Positions 1 to 7,693 of a stretch of 48,267 nt of DNA are shown here, piece after piece (the first letter of the stretch is position 1; each line of letters starts with the position of its first letter). Under the pieces are notes generated by a model that was not told the origin of the DNA, did no database searches, and worked only from the letters and a program-made list of their open reading frames with translations. Origin of the DNA: an uncultured Roseburia sp. (GTDB taxonomy: Bacteria; Bacillota; Clostridia; Lachnospirales; Lachnospiraceae); assembly GCA_900548205.1 (NCBI GenBank), contig URJS01000009.1, positions 1 to 48,267 on the forward strand, read 5' to 3'. The position numbers and the translations under genes were made by a program.

Positions 1-248
1 TGATTCTTATTTGTTCCTTGGTCACGTCTATGTGATACGATTTCTATGATATTACCATGTGATAAAAATATGAAAATATCGGGAAAGTAAATATTGCGAT
101 CATTCTTTTCTGGAAAGAAATAGATCGAATTGCACGGGCATAGTTATAGATTTGATAGAAATAGAAAGTATCGGCTATGTTGGTTTTGCAGATATTGGTA
201 GAATTGTTCACGGCTTTATGGTACAATTTATCCAGATAAAGCGAGTAA

Positions 249-265
249 TAAATCGGAAGCTGAGG
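249..265 (+). repeat. Short direct repeat, copy 1, before Imm22-like gene
   Basis: TAAATCGGAAGCTGAGG here and TAAATCGGAAGTTGAGG at 1415-1431 match at 16 of 17 bases. Both lie directly before a small gene and supply its ribosome binding site. CAGATAAAG also occurs a short way upstream of both copies (233-241 and 1389-1397), with different spacing. This looks like a shared 5' junction of two cassette genes. Confidence 0.5.
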
Positions 266-276
266 AGGCAGGTAGA

Positions 277-693
277 GTGAAAGAACGTAGACAATTGAAT
301 GTTTCCTATAGTAATGATGAATATATGTCTATATTTTTAGGGATATGTAAAAGCGAAGAATTATTAGAAGAATATCTGGACAAAGATTATGATTTGCTGG
401 AGGATGACTACATTGGATTTGAAATGGGTGTAGACTTTGGAATAAATACATACGATGAAGATTTTATGCTTGGTGTGTTAAATGCTGAAGCATCTAATTC
501 CATTGATGAGATTTTCAAAAATGTTGATATGTTTGATGTGTCTAAATTAAAAGAGCAATATCCAAATGAGTTAGAACAAGCGTATAACACAGTTATCATT
601 ATTGGAAGGATGAAGTACGAAGGTAATGTCAAGGAAGTTTCTGACGGAAAATTTGGTTATTTCAAATTTTTTGGCATCTTTGAAGATAATTAA
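277..693 (+). CDS. Imm22-like immunity protein
   Basis: A 138-residue acidic, soluble protein with no signal peptide or membrane segment. The GTG start is chosen because GAGGAGG lies just upstream. The N-terminal half has the pattern I associate with the Imm22 family of polymorphic-toxin immunity proteins: a short strand ending SIFLG, then KSEELLEEYLD, then an acidic run and DFGINTYDEDF (about residues 18-65). Such proteins are known to sit in the cytoplasm and neutralise a cognate nuclease-type toxin delivered by neighbouring cells. The gene is AT-rich: one sampled line (481-540) has 19 G+C of 60. No toxin gene is in the window, so the cognate toxin would be upstream or lost. The family call rests on motif recognition only. 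Confidence 0.6.
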   Translation: MKERRQLNVSYSNDEYMSIFLGICKSEELLEEYLDKDYDLLEDDYIGFEMGVDFGINTYDEDFMLGVLNAEASNSIDEIFKNVDMFDVSKLKEQYPNELEQAYNTVIIIGRMKYEGNVKEVSDGKFGYFKFFGIFEDN

Positions 694-777
694 GTAAATT
701 GTAAAAAAGGATTCCTGCTCACTGTCCAGTTTATAGATGAGCCGAGCGAGGCAGAAAATAGAAATGGAGGTAGGATT

Positions 778-1239
778 ATGAAAAAAATCAGTATTGACGA
801 AACGAAACTTCCGGTCATAATGGAAATTATTGAAAAAGCGGCGCTGCTTATGGACGAAAAAGACTGTGACAGCGATAAAGAAGCCCAAAAAGAATTAGGG
901 CAGCTACAGAAGAACTTGATAGAAATTACTGGAAATAAGAAGATAAAAATCGATGCTTTCCAAGCTTATTGGAGTTACACCGATTTAGAAACAGTGGCAC
1001 GCCAAGCCTTAATGCCCCCACCAGTGAAATCTGATTTGACAAATGAGGAACTCAAAGAAATAGTTTTACATATTATGGATTTTGAGGAAGTAGAAATGGA
1101 TTGGTGGTTGGAATATCTGGAAATTAACACTGGATTAGATAATCTTTCAGACTATATTTTTTATCCTGACTTAATTGGTTTGGACTTAGAAGCTACTTTG
1201 GAACAAATTGCTGCTAAAATAATCGCAGACAGGAAATAA
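778..1239 (+). CDS. Hypothetical protein, probable immunity-array member
   Basis: A 153-residue acidic soluble protein. ATG start after GGAGG (about 9 bases upstream). I do not recognise a named family. Visible features are a helical, charged N-terminal half, an aromatic block FQAYWSYTDLE (about residues 60-72), an MDWWLEYLEINTGLDNLSDY segment near residue 110 and a short helical C-terminus. It lies 84 bases after the Imm22-like gene, in the same reading frame. The spacer is open in that frame, so only the TAA at 691-693 separates the two reading frames. Size, acidity, AT-rich composition and position suggest another immunity protein, which is inference from context. Confidence 0.6.
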   Translation: MKKISIDETKLPVIMEIIEKAALLMDEKDCDSDKEAQKELGQLQKNLIEITGNKKIKIDAFQAYWSYTDLETVARQALMPPPVKSDLTNEELKEIVLHIMDFEEVEMDWWLEYLEINTGLDNLSDYIFYPDLIGLDLEATLEQIAAKIIADRK

Positions 1240-1414
1240 AATTCCACAATACCCAAATCAAAGGCGCTCAACTATGTAAAGCTGGCTTTTCCAACGATCC
1301 ATTTTTGTACTTGCCGTCCGGAAACACCCTGCGCTGCAAGCGGCTGCCATTCGACAAGCTTTACGAAATCATGCTATACCTTGACGGTCAGATAAAGTAT
1401 AATGTAGCCAACGA

Positions 1415-1431
1415 TAAATCGGAAGTTGAGG
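1415..1431 (+). repeat. Short direct repeat, copy 2, before the 1440 gene
   Basis: Second copy of the 17-base sequence at 249-265, differing at one base. It ends 8 bases before the ATG at 1440 and provides its GAGG ribosome binding site. Confidence 0.5.
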
Positions 1432-1439
1432 TGCATATC

Positions 1440-1757
1440 ATGATTTTTCAAATGGCAGGTACATCAGCTTATGATAAGAATGAAGTTGAAGTATCTATTC
1501 TCGCTGAAAAAGGAGAAACAATTAGAATTGGAGACATTATTACAATTCCAATGAATGATCATACGTTTGAACAACGTGAGATTACGGCTATGTATAGAGA
1601 CAGAAAAAAGTGGGAAAAAGGAAAATGCTTATTTTCTGAAATAAAGGAAGGCGAATGGGCAGAATGTATCATCCATAATATCCATTCAGGAATGATTCAT
1701 ACAATCAGTTCTCCTTATGATGAGGATTTGTTAAAGGATGATTGGGTATGTGGTTAA
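1440..1757 (+). CDS. Hypothetical protein, probable immunity-array member
   Basis: A 105-residue protein if translation begins at the ATG at 1440, which is preceded by GGAAGTTGAGG with suitable spacing. The frame is open further upstream to about 1243, including a TTG at 1305. That upstream part reads like the tail of a different gene (IKGAQLCKAGFSNDPF, then LYLPSGNTLRCKRLPFDKLY) now joined in frame. The 105-residue part is predicted mostly beta-strand (VEVSILAEKG, TIRIGDIITIPM) with a charged middle (YRDRKKWEKGK). No family recognised. Its end overlaps a second open frame (1738-1902), so it may be a frameshifted, truncated gene. Function unknown. Confidence 0.45.
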   Translation: MIFQMAGTSAYDKNEVEVSILAEKGETIRIGDIITIPMNDHTFEQREITAMYRDRKKWEKGKCLFSEIKEGEWAECIIHNIHSGMIHTISSPYDEDLLKDDWVCG

Positions 1758-1902
1758 TGCCAACAATTCTCATTTATCGGGGGAAAGCTGTGACAGAGAA
1801 GATCCATTTTATATTTATGAGCATGACCCCTTAGATAATTATGAATTAAAAATCCTTGAAATAGATCCTAGGCATGAATACCAATGCAAAGTCTACGCAT
1901 GA
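1738..1902 (+). pseudogene. Coding remnant overlapping the preceding gene
   Basis: Fifty-four codons are open from an ATG at 1738 to TGA at 1900-1902. The frame differs from the preceding gene, whose last 20 bases it overlaps. The translation looks protein-like rather than random (SGESCDREDPFYIYEH, then DPLDNYELKILEIDP, then HEYQCKVYA). The most economical reading is that the gene at 1440 once continued in this frame and suffered a frameshift near 1738. A short, translationally coupled gene is the alternative. No family recognised. Confidence 0.35.
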
Positions 1903-1941
1903 TTCTGCATAAGGAGATATGAGTAAAATTAGATGGGATAG

Positions 1942-2040
1942 GGCAAATACGAATATCTAAAAATAATGCACAGCATTGGAGTGTCGAAGGAAGAATTAGA
2001 GGAGAATAACGTAATAGTCGCTTTTCGTTTGTTGAATTGA
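1942..2040 (+). pseudogene. Short 3' coding remnant
   Basis: An open frame runs from just after a TAG at 1939-1941 to TGA at 2038-2040 and reads KYEYLKIMHSIGVSKEELEE followed by NNVIVAFRLLN. This looks like the C-terminus of a small protein, again immunity-sized and acidic. There is no good start codon with a ribosome binding site; the only ATG, at 1966, would give 24 residues. It is best read as the truncated end of a lost gene. Confidence 0.3.
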
Positions 2041-2085
2041 CAAGAGCCTAAAACTTAATACTTACCGCCCTACCAGCGGCACACC

Positions 2086-2122
2086 GAGCAGGAAATCTGA
2101 AAAAGGTTCCCTGCTCTTTTTT
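2086..2122 (+). terminator. Rho-independent terminator closing the accessory array
   Basis: GAGCAGG (2086-2092) pairs with CCTGCTC (2110-2116), followed by six T residues (2117-2122). It lies downstream of the last coding remnant and before the uvrBA promoter region. Confidence 0.6.
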
Positions 2123-2340
2123 GCCCCAAACAAGGAGAAAGAATGTCTCCGATTTATCCAACCCACATTTTGATATTTCCATGATGCAGCGGAGGCAGGG
2201 AAAGCCAGCGGTGGCAGGTGCGGCATGCCAGAGCGGCAAAAGCTGTGAAGCGGAGAGGGAATTGCCGGCTGAAAACATAGATGTAATTACCTCCGCAGAA
2301 GATTACCTTACTATAAAAGTGAACATACTGTTATCAAAGG
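2123..2340. other. Gene-poor spacer, possible mobile-element scar
   Basis: No convincing gene. Both strands carry open frames that look like shadows of one another. The GC-richer block 2150-2280 resembles sequence I have seen recur as spurious small ORFs next to integrative elements in gut Clostridia; that recollection is weak evidence. No integrase, transposase or clear terminal inverted repeat is present. It separates the AT-rich immunity array from the uvrBA regulatory region. Confidence 0.25.
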
Positions 2341-2355
2341 ATAGTTGCAGGAAAA

Positions 2356-2367
2356 GAACAGATGTTC
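2356..2367 (+). promoter_or_regulatory. LexA (SOS) operator upstream of uvrBA
   Basis: GAACAGATGTTC fits the Gram-positive LexA box core GAAC-N4-GTTC, and the base after it (C) also fits the longer consensus ending GTTYC. It lies 237 bases before uvrB, a standard SOS gene. TATA-like hexamers follow at 2379-2384 and 2402-2407, so the box would overlap the promoter. LexA would repress until DNA damage. The promoter -35 is not clear. Confidence 0.7.
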
Positions 2368-2506
2368 CGTTTTTTGGCTATACTTTTTTAGATATCCATG
2401 TTATAATTTTTGATGACCTTTAGAAGTGCCAATTCCGCTAGGTGTTATCTGGTGTTACGCAGTTCTGAAAAACACGTTTTGGTGACCTGAATTCGTAAAA
2501 AGCAAA

Positions 2507-2576
2507 AGGCCTGTCTATTAAGCAGGGCAAAAACGCTTCATTTTACGGATTTCTGCCTAATAGACGAGCTTTTTTA
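2507..2576 (+). terminator. Long hairpin with T-tract in the uvrB leader
   Basis: GTCTATTAAGCAG (2513-2525) pairs with CTGCCTAATAGAC (2553-2565) apart from one mismatch. The right arm is followed by GAGCTTTTTT. A-runs before the left arm make it terminator-like on the minus strand too. It ends only about 10 bases before the uvrB ribosome binding site and lies downstream of the LexA box. It is therefore either a leader attenuator or the terminator of an upstream unit, with a weaker uvrB promoter not seen. Confidence 0.55.
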
Positions 2577-2603
2577 TGGTCGCTAAGGAGGTAAAAATAC
2601 ATT

Positions 2604-4583
2604 ATGGAGTTTAAATTACACAGTGAATTTCAGCCCACCGGCGATCAGCCGCAGGCGATCGAAGCGCTCGTCAGGGGTTTTGAGGAGGGCAATCAGTTTC
2701 AGACCCTTCTTGGTGTTACCGGATCAGGCAAGACATTTACTATGGCAAATATCATTGCAAAATTAAATAAGCCGACGCTGATCATCGCCCACAACAAAAC
2801 CCTTGCCGCCCAGCTCTACGGCGAGTTTAAGGAGTTCTTCCCGGAGAATGCGGTGGAGTATTTTGTGAGCTACTATGATTACTACCAGCCGGAGGCGTAT
2901 GTGCCTCAGACCGATACCTATATCGCGAAGGATTCGGCGATCAATGAGGAGATTGACAAGCTGCGCCTATCCGCCACGGCGGCGCTGGTAGAGCGACGGG
3001 ACGTGATCGTCGTGGCGTCTGTTTCCTGTATTTACGGCTTGGGAAGCCCGGAGGATTATCTTGGCATGATGGTTTCCCTGCGTCCGGGGATGCAGAAGGA
3101 CAGGGACGAGGTCATTCGTGCCCTGATTGACATACAATATACGCGCAATGAGATGGACTTTCACCGCGGTACGTTCCGGGTGCGCGGCGATGTGCTTGAG
3201 ATTTTCCCGGCAAACTTTGGCGATACCGCGGTGCGGGCAGAATTTTTCGGCGATGAGATTGACCGTATTACGGAGATTGATGTTCTCACGGGAGAGATCA
3301 AGTGCCGTCTGGAGCATTTTGCAGTATTTCCGGCGTCTCATTATGTTGTGCCGCAGGAGAAAATATTGCGGGCATGTGAGGATATTGAGGCAGAGCTGGA
3401 AGAACGCGTAAAGTATTTTAAGGGAGAGGACAAGCTGCTGGAGGCGCAGAGAATCGCCGAGAGAACGAATTTTGACATCGAGATGTTAAAAGAGACGGGC
3501 TTTTGCAGCGGAATCGAGAATTATTCCAGATATCTTGCGGGACTTCCTGCTGGGGCGACGCCCCATACGCTGATGGACTACTTTAAAGACGACTATCTGA
3601 TCATTGTAGATGAGTCGCATATTACGATACCGCAGGTACGCGGCATGTATGCGGGAGACCAGTCGAGAAAATCGACGCTCGTGGATTATGGTTTTCGTCT
3701 CCCCTCCGCGAAAGACAACCGTCCATTGAATTTTGAAGAATTTGAGAGTAAAATTGACCAGATGCTGTTTGTCTCCGCAACGCCGAACGTATATGAGGCG
3801 GAGCATGAGCTGCTGCGGACAGAGCAGATCATCCGTCCGACAGGACTGCTTGACCCGGAGGTCGTGGTACGCCCTGTCGAGGGACAGATTGATGATTTGC
3901 TTGGCGAGGTAAATAAAGAAATTGCAAACCACAACAAGATACTGATCACAACGCTGACGAAAAAGATGGCGGAGGATCTGACCGATTATATGCGTGAGGT
4001 CGGCATCCGTGTGAAGTATTTACATTCCGATATTGATACGCTGGAACGGGCGGAGATTATCCGCGACCTGCGGCTTGATGTATTTGATGTGCTGGTCGGG
4101 ATCAACCTGCTGCGAGAGGGGTTGGATATTCCTGAAATTACATTGGTTGCGATTCTTGACGCAGATAAAGAGGGATTCCTGCGTTCAGAGACTTCCTTGA
4201 TCCAGACGATCGGACGTGCGGCGCGTAACAGTGAAGGGCATGTGATCATGTATGCGGATAAGATTACCGACTCCATGCGTGTTGCGCTCGACGAGACGGA
4301 GCGCCGCCGTAAAATTCAGCAGGAGTACAATACAGCGCACGGTATTACGCCGAAAACGATCCAAAAATCCGTACGCGAGCTGATCTCCGTCTCGAAGAAG
4401 GTTGCGCAGGAGGAGATGCAGTTTGCAAAGGATCCGGAGTCGATGAGTAAGAAGGAGCTGGAGAAGCTGATTGCGGACATTCAGAAGAAGATGCAGAAGG
4501 CAGCGGCAGACTTGAACTTTGAAGCGGCGGCGGAGTACCGCGATAAAATGGTAGAATTGAAAAATATGCTGCGGGACGCATAA
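2604..4583 (+). CDS. uvrB: UvrABC excinuclease subunit B
   Basis: Damage-recognition helicase-like subunit of nucleotide excision repair. It is loaded on DNA by UvrA, then recruits UvrC for dual incision. At 659 residues it is the normal family length. Walker A GVTGSGKT is at residues 37-44; the beta-hairpin signature YYDYYQPEAYVP is at 89-100. A DESH Walker B box, a VSATP motif and the helicase motif-VI region QTIGRAARN follow. A C-terminal UVR coiled-coil domain (about 620-655) binds UvrC. ATG follows AAGGAGG. uvrA is 77 bases downstream, so the pair is probably one SOS-controlled operon under the LexA box at 2356. Confidence 0.97.
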   Translation: MEFKLHSEFQPTGDQPQAIEALVRGFEEGNQFQTLLGVTGSGKTFTMANIIAKLNKPTLIIAHNKTLAAQLYGEFKEFFPENAVEYFVSYYDYYQPEAYVPQTDTYIAKDSAINEEIDKLRLSATAALVERRDVIVVASVSCIYGLGSPEDYLGMMVSLRPGMQKDRDEVIRALIDIQYTRNEMDFHRGTFRVRGDVLEIFPANFGDTAVRAEFFGDEIDRITEIDVLTGEIKCRLEHFAVFPASHYVVPQEKILRACEDIEAELEERVKYFKGEDKLLEAQRIAERTNFDIEMLKETGFCSGIENYSRYLAGLPAGATPHTLMDYFKDDYLIIVDESHITIPQVRGMYAGDQSRKSTLVDYGFRLPSAKDNRPLNFEEFESKIDQMLFVSATPNVYEAEHELLRTEQIIRPTGLLDPEVVVRPVEGQIDDLLGEVNKEIANHNKILITTLTKKMAEDLTDYMREVGIRVKYLHSDIDTLERAEIIRDLRLDVFDVLVGINLLREGLDIPEITLVAILDADKEGFLRSETSLIQTIGRAARNSEGHVIMYADKITDSMRVALDETERRRKIQQEYNTAHGITPKTIQKSVRELISVSKKVAQEEMQFAKDPESMSKKELEKLIADIQKKMQKAAADLNFEAAAEYRDKMVELKNMLRDA

Positions 4584-4660
4584 ATTTGGAAAGAATATAG
4601 ACGAAAGGAAGCACTCTGCGGGGAAAATCCAAGAAACACAAAACAGCAGGGAGGGTGAGC

Positions 4661-7501
4661 ATGAGAAAAACAGGCGAGAGAAAATACATTAAAATAAGAG
4701 GCGCGAACGAACATAATTTAAAGCATATTGACGTGGATATTCCGAGGGACGAGTTTGTTGTTTTGACCGGGCTTTCCGGCTCCGGCAAGTCCTCGCTTGC
4801 ATTTGACACGATTTATGCGGAGGGACAGAGACGCTATATGGAATCGCTGTCCTCCTACGCGCGCCAGTTTTTGGGACAGATGGAGAAGCCGAATGTGGAG
4901 AAGATCGAGGGGCTGTCTCCGGCGATCTCCATCGATCAGAAATCGACGAACCGCAATCCACGTTCCACGGTTGGAACAGTAACGGAAATCTATGATTATT
5001 TCCGCCTTTTGTATGCAAGGATCGGGACGCCGCATTGTCCGAAGTGCGGCAAGGAGATAAAGAAGCAGACGGTAGATCAAATGGTGGATCAGATTATGGA
5101 GCTGCCGGAGCGGACAAAGATACAGCTGCTTGCACCGGTAGTCCGCGGACGTAAGGGAGAGCACCAGAAGCTGTTTGAGCAGGCGAAGCGCAGCGGTTAT
5201 GTACGCGTCATTGTGGATGGAAATATGTATGAGCTGACAGAGGACATCAAGCTGGAAAAAAATAAAAAGCACAATATCGAGATTGTTGTCGACCGTCTGA
5301 TGGTAAAGGAAGGAATTGAGAAGCGCCTGTCTGATTCGATTGAAAATGTTTTGGAATTGGCAGAGGGACAGATGACGGTAGATGTGATAGATGGAGAGCC
5401 GATTCAGTTTTCCGAGAGCTTTTCCTGCGCGGACTGCGGTATCAGCGTTGGAGAGGTAGAGCCGAGAAGCTTCTCCTTTAACAATCCGTTCGGCGCCTGT
5501 CCGACCTGTTTTGGACTTGGTTATAAAATGGAGTTTGATGAGGATTTAATGATTCCTGATAAAAAGCTGTCGATTGCGGAGGGAGCGATCCAGGTGATGG
5601 GCTGGCAGTCGTGTACGGATCCGTCAAGCTTTACCTATGCTGTTTTAAAGGCGCTCACGCAGGCATACGATTTTTCACTCGACACACCATTTGAGGACTA
5701 TCCTGATGAGATCAAATATGTGCTGATCCACGGCACGGACGGGAAAGAGATCAAGGTGCATTATAAGGGACACCGCGGCGAGGGTGTTTACGATGTGGCG
5801 TTTGAGGGGCTGCTGCGCAATGTGCAGCGAAAATACCGGGAAACCGGGTCGGATGTTATGAAACAGGAATATGAGCAGTTTATGCGGATCACGCCCTGCG
5901 AGGAGTGCAAGGGGCAGCGCTTGAAGAAGGAATCGCTTGCCGTTACGGTGGCAGATAAGAACATTTATGAGATGACGGCGATGTCAGTCAAGAAGCTGAA
6001 CCTGTTTCTGGAGGAGCTTACGCTGACCAATCAGCAGCAGCTGATCGGCGAGCAGATTTTAAAGGAGATCCGTGCGCGCGTCGGGTTTTTGAATGAGGTC
6101 GGACTTGATTATCTTTCTCTCACAAGAGCAACCGGAACGCTTTCCGGCGGTGAGGCGCAGCGTATCCGTCTTGCAACGCAGATTGGATCTGGGCTTGTGG
6201 GGGTAGCGTATATTCTGGATGAGCCGTCGATCGGACTGCATCAGAGAGATAACGATAAGCTGCTCGGTGCGCTGAAAAATTTAAAAGAGCTGGGAAACAC
6301 ATTGATCGTTGTCGAGCATGACGAGGATACGATGCTTGCCGCCGATTATATTGTGGACATCGGACCGGGGGCGGGCTCGCATGGCGGCGAGGTTGTGGCA
6401 TGCGGTACGGCAAAGGAGATCATGAAGAACAAAAAATCCCTTACAGGCGCGTATTTAAGCGGGCGCATTCAGATTCCCGTACCTGAGGAGCGCAGAACCC
6501 CGACCGGATATTTGACGATCCGGGGAGCAAAGGAGAATAATCTTAGGAATGTTGACGTGCAGATACCGCTTGGGATCATGACGTGTATCACCGGCGTGTC
6601 AGGTTCGGGAAAGAGTTCTCTGACAAACGAAATCCTCTATAAGCGGCTGGCGCGCGACCTGAACCGTGCGCGCTGTATACCGGGAAAGCACGACGAGATT
6701 CTTGGCATTGAGCAGCTCGATAAGGTGATCGATATTGACCAGTCCCCGATCGGAAGAACGCCGCGCTCCAATCCGGCGACCTACACGGGTGTTTTTGATA
6801 TGATCCGCGATCTGTTTGCAGCAACGCCGGATGCGAAAGCGAAGGGTTATAAAAAAGGACGCTTCAGCTTCAATGTAAAAGGAGGGCGGTGCGAGGCGTG
6901 CTCCGGTGACGGTATTTTGAAAATTGAGATGCATTTCCTGCCGGACGTCTATGTGCCGTGTGAGGTCTGCGAGGGAAAACGCTACAACAGAGAGACACTG
7001 GAGGTCAGATATAAGGGAAAGAATATCTATGATGTGCTTGATATGACAGTGGAGGAAGCGCTGGAGTTTTTTAAGAATGTGCCGTCTGTGCACCGCAAGA
7101 TACAGGCGCTGTATGACGTGGGACTTTCCTATATAAAGCTCGGACAGCCGTCCACGGAGCTTTCCGGCGGTGAGGCGCAGAGAATCAAGCTTGCCACGGA
7201 GCTTTCCAAGCGGAGTACGGGAAAAACGATCTACATTTTGGATGAGCCGACGACAGGACTGCACTTTGCAGACGTGCATAAGCTGATCGAGATTCTGCGC
7301 AGATTATCGGAAAGCGGGAATACAGTGGTTGTCATTGAACACAATCTTGAAGTCATTAAAACGGCGGATTATCTGATTGATATGGGGCCTGAGGGCGGAG
7401 ACGGCGGGGGGACGGTCGTCGCACAGGGAACGCCGGAGCAGGTGGCGGAGATTTCGGAGTCTTATACCGGCCAATATGTGAAGAAATATTTAAAAAAATA
7501 A
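4661..7501 (+). CDS. uvrA: UvrABC excinuclease subunit A
   Basis: ABC-type ATPase that finds DNA lesions and loads UvrB. About 946 residues, full length. The N-terminal ATPase has Walker A GLSGSGKSS. It is split by the UvrB-binding and zinc-binding inserts: CPKC, CADC with CPTC, and a CEEC-type pair. The second half has Walker A GVSGSGKSS, a CEAC/CEVC zinc module and two LSGGEAQR ABC signatures in all, one per half. The ATG at 4661 is preferred over the GTG at 4655 because GGAGG at 4650-4654 would otherwise abut the start. It follows uvrB on the same strand with no terminator between them. Confidence 0.97.
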   Translation: MRKTGERKYIKIRGANEHNLKHIDVDIPRDEFVVLTGLSGSGKSSLAFDTIYAEGQRRYMESLSSYARQFLGQMEKPNVEKIEGLSPAISIDQKSTNRNPRSTVGTVTEIYDYFRLLYARIGTPHCPKCGKEIKKQTVDQMVDQIMELPERTKIQLLAPVVRGRKGEHQKLFEQAKRSGYVRVIVDGNMYELTEDIKLEKNKKHNIEIVVDRLMVKEGIEKRLSDSIENVLELAEGQMTVDVIDGEPIQFSESFSCADCGISVGEVEPRSFSFNNPFGACPTCFGLGYKMEFDEDLMIPDKKLSIAEGAIQVMGWQSCTDPSSFTYAVLKALTQAYDFSLDTPFEDYPDEIKYVLIHGTDGKEIKVHYKGHRGEGVYDVAFEGLLRNVQRKYRETGSDVMKQEYEQFMRITPCEECKGQRLKKESLAVTVADKNIYEMTAMSVKKLNLFLEELTLTNQQQLIGEQILKEIRARVGFLNEVGLDYLSLTRATGTLSGGEAQRIRLATQIGSGLVGVAYILDEPSIGLHQRDNDKLLGALKNLKELGNTLIVVEHDEDTMLAADYIVDIGPGAGSHGGEVVACGTAKEIMKNKKSLTGAYLSGRIQIPVPEERRTPTGYLTIRGAKENNLRNVDVQIPLGIMTCITGVSGSGKSSLTNEILYKRLARDLNRARCIPGKHDEILGIEQLDKVIDIDQSPIGRTPRSNPATYTGVFDMIRDLFAATPDAKAKGYKKGRFSFNVKGGRCEACSGDGILKIEMHFLPDVYVPCEVCEGKRYNRETLEVRYKGKNIYDVLDMTVEEALEFFKNVPSVHRKIQALYDVGLSYIKLGQPSTELSGGEAQRIKLATELSKRSTGKTIYILDEPTTGLHFADVHKLIEILRRLSESGNTVVVIEHNLEVIKTADYLIDMGPEGGDGGGTVVAQGTPEQVAEISESYTGQYVKKYLKK

Positions 7502-7550
7502 AGAAATTCTTATTTTTTTGAAAAAAACGGTATCAAGAGCAAAAAAGCCT

Positions 7551-7578
7551 TTGATAAATCCCATTTTTTGTATATAAT
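7551..7578 (+). promoter_or_regulatory. Sigma-A promoter for the mbl/flagellar operon
   Basis: TTGATA (7551-7556), a 16-base spacer, and TATAAT (7573-7578). Transcription would start near 7585, about 110 bases before the chosen mbl start codon. Confidence 0.7.
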
Positions 7579-7693
7579 AGTGCTGTATATGGAAAAATAT
7601 GATTAAATGCGTCTCTGCGTCCATTTTGGGCAAAAGGGAGATATTTGACAATAGATCAGCACACAGAGAATGAAAGGGGCAGAAGGAAAGATG

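Noticed and set aside
44..226. A 60-codon minus-strand frame at the left end
   Set aside because: No ribosome binding site and low-complexity AT-rich translation; a plus-strand coding remnant is equally likely.
2121..2423. A 100-codon open frame between the immunity array and uvrB
   Set aside because: It overlaps the LexA box and promoter region, has no credible ribosome binding site, its opposite strand is also open, and the translation has no protein-like features at its end.
2123..2480. A possible integrative-element attachment site near 2420-2470
   Set aside because: No integrase gene, tRNA end or matching second copy of the sequence is in the window, so the idea cannot be supported.
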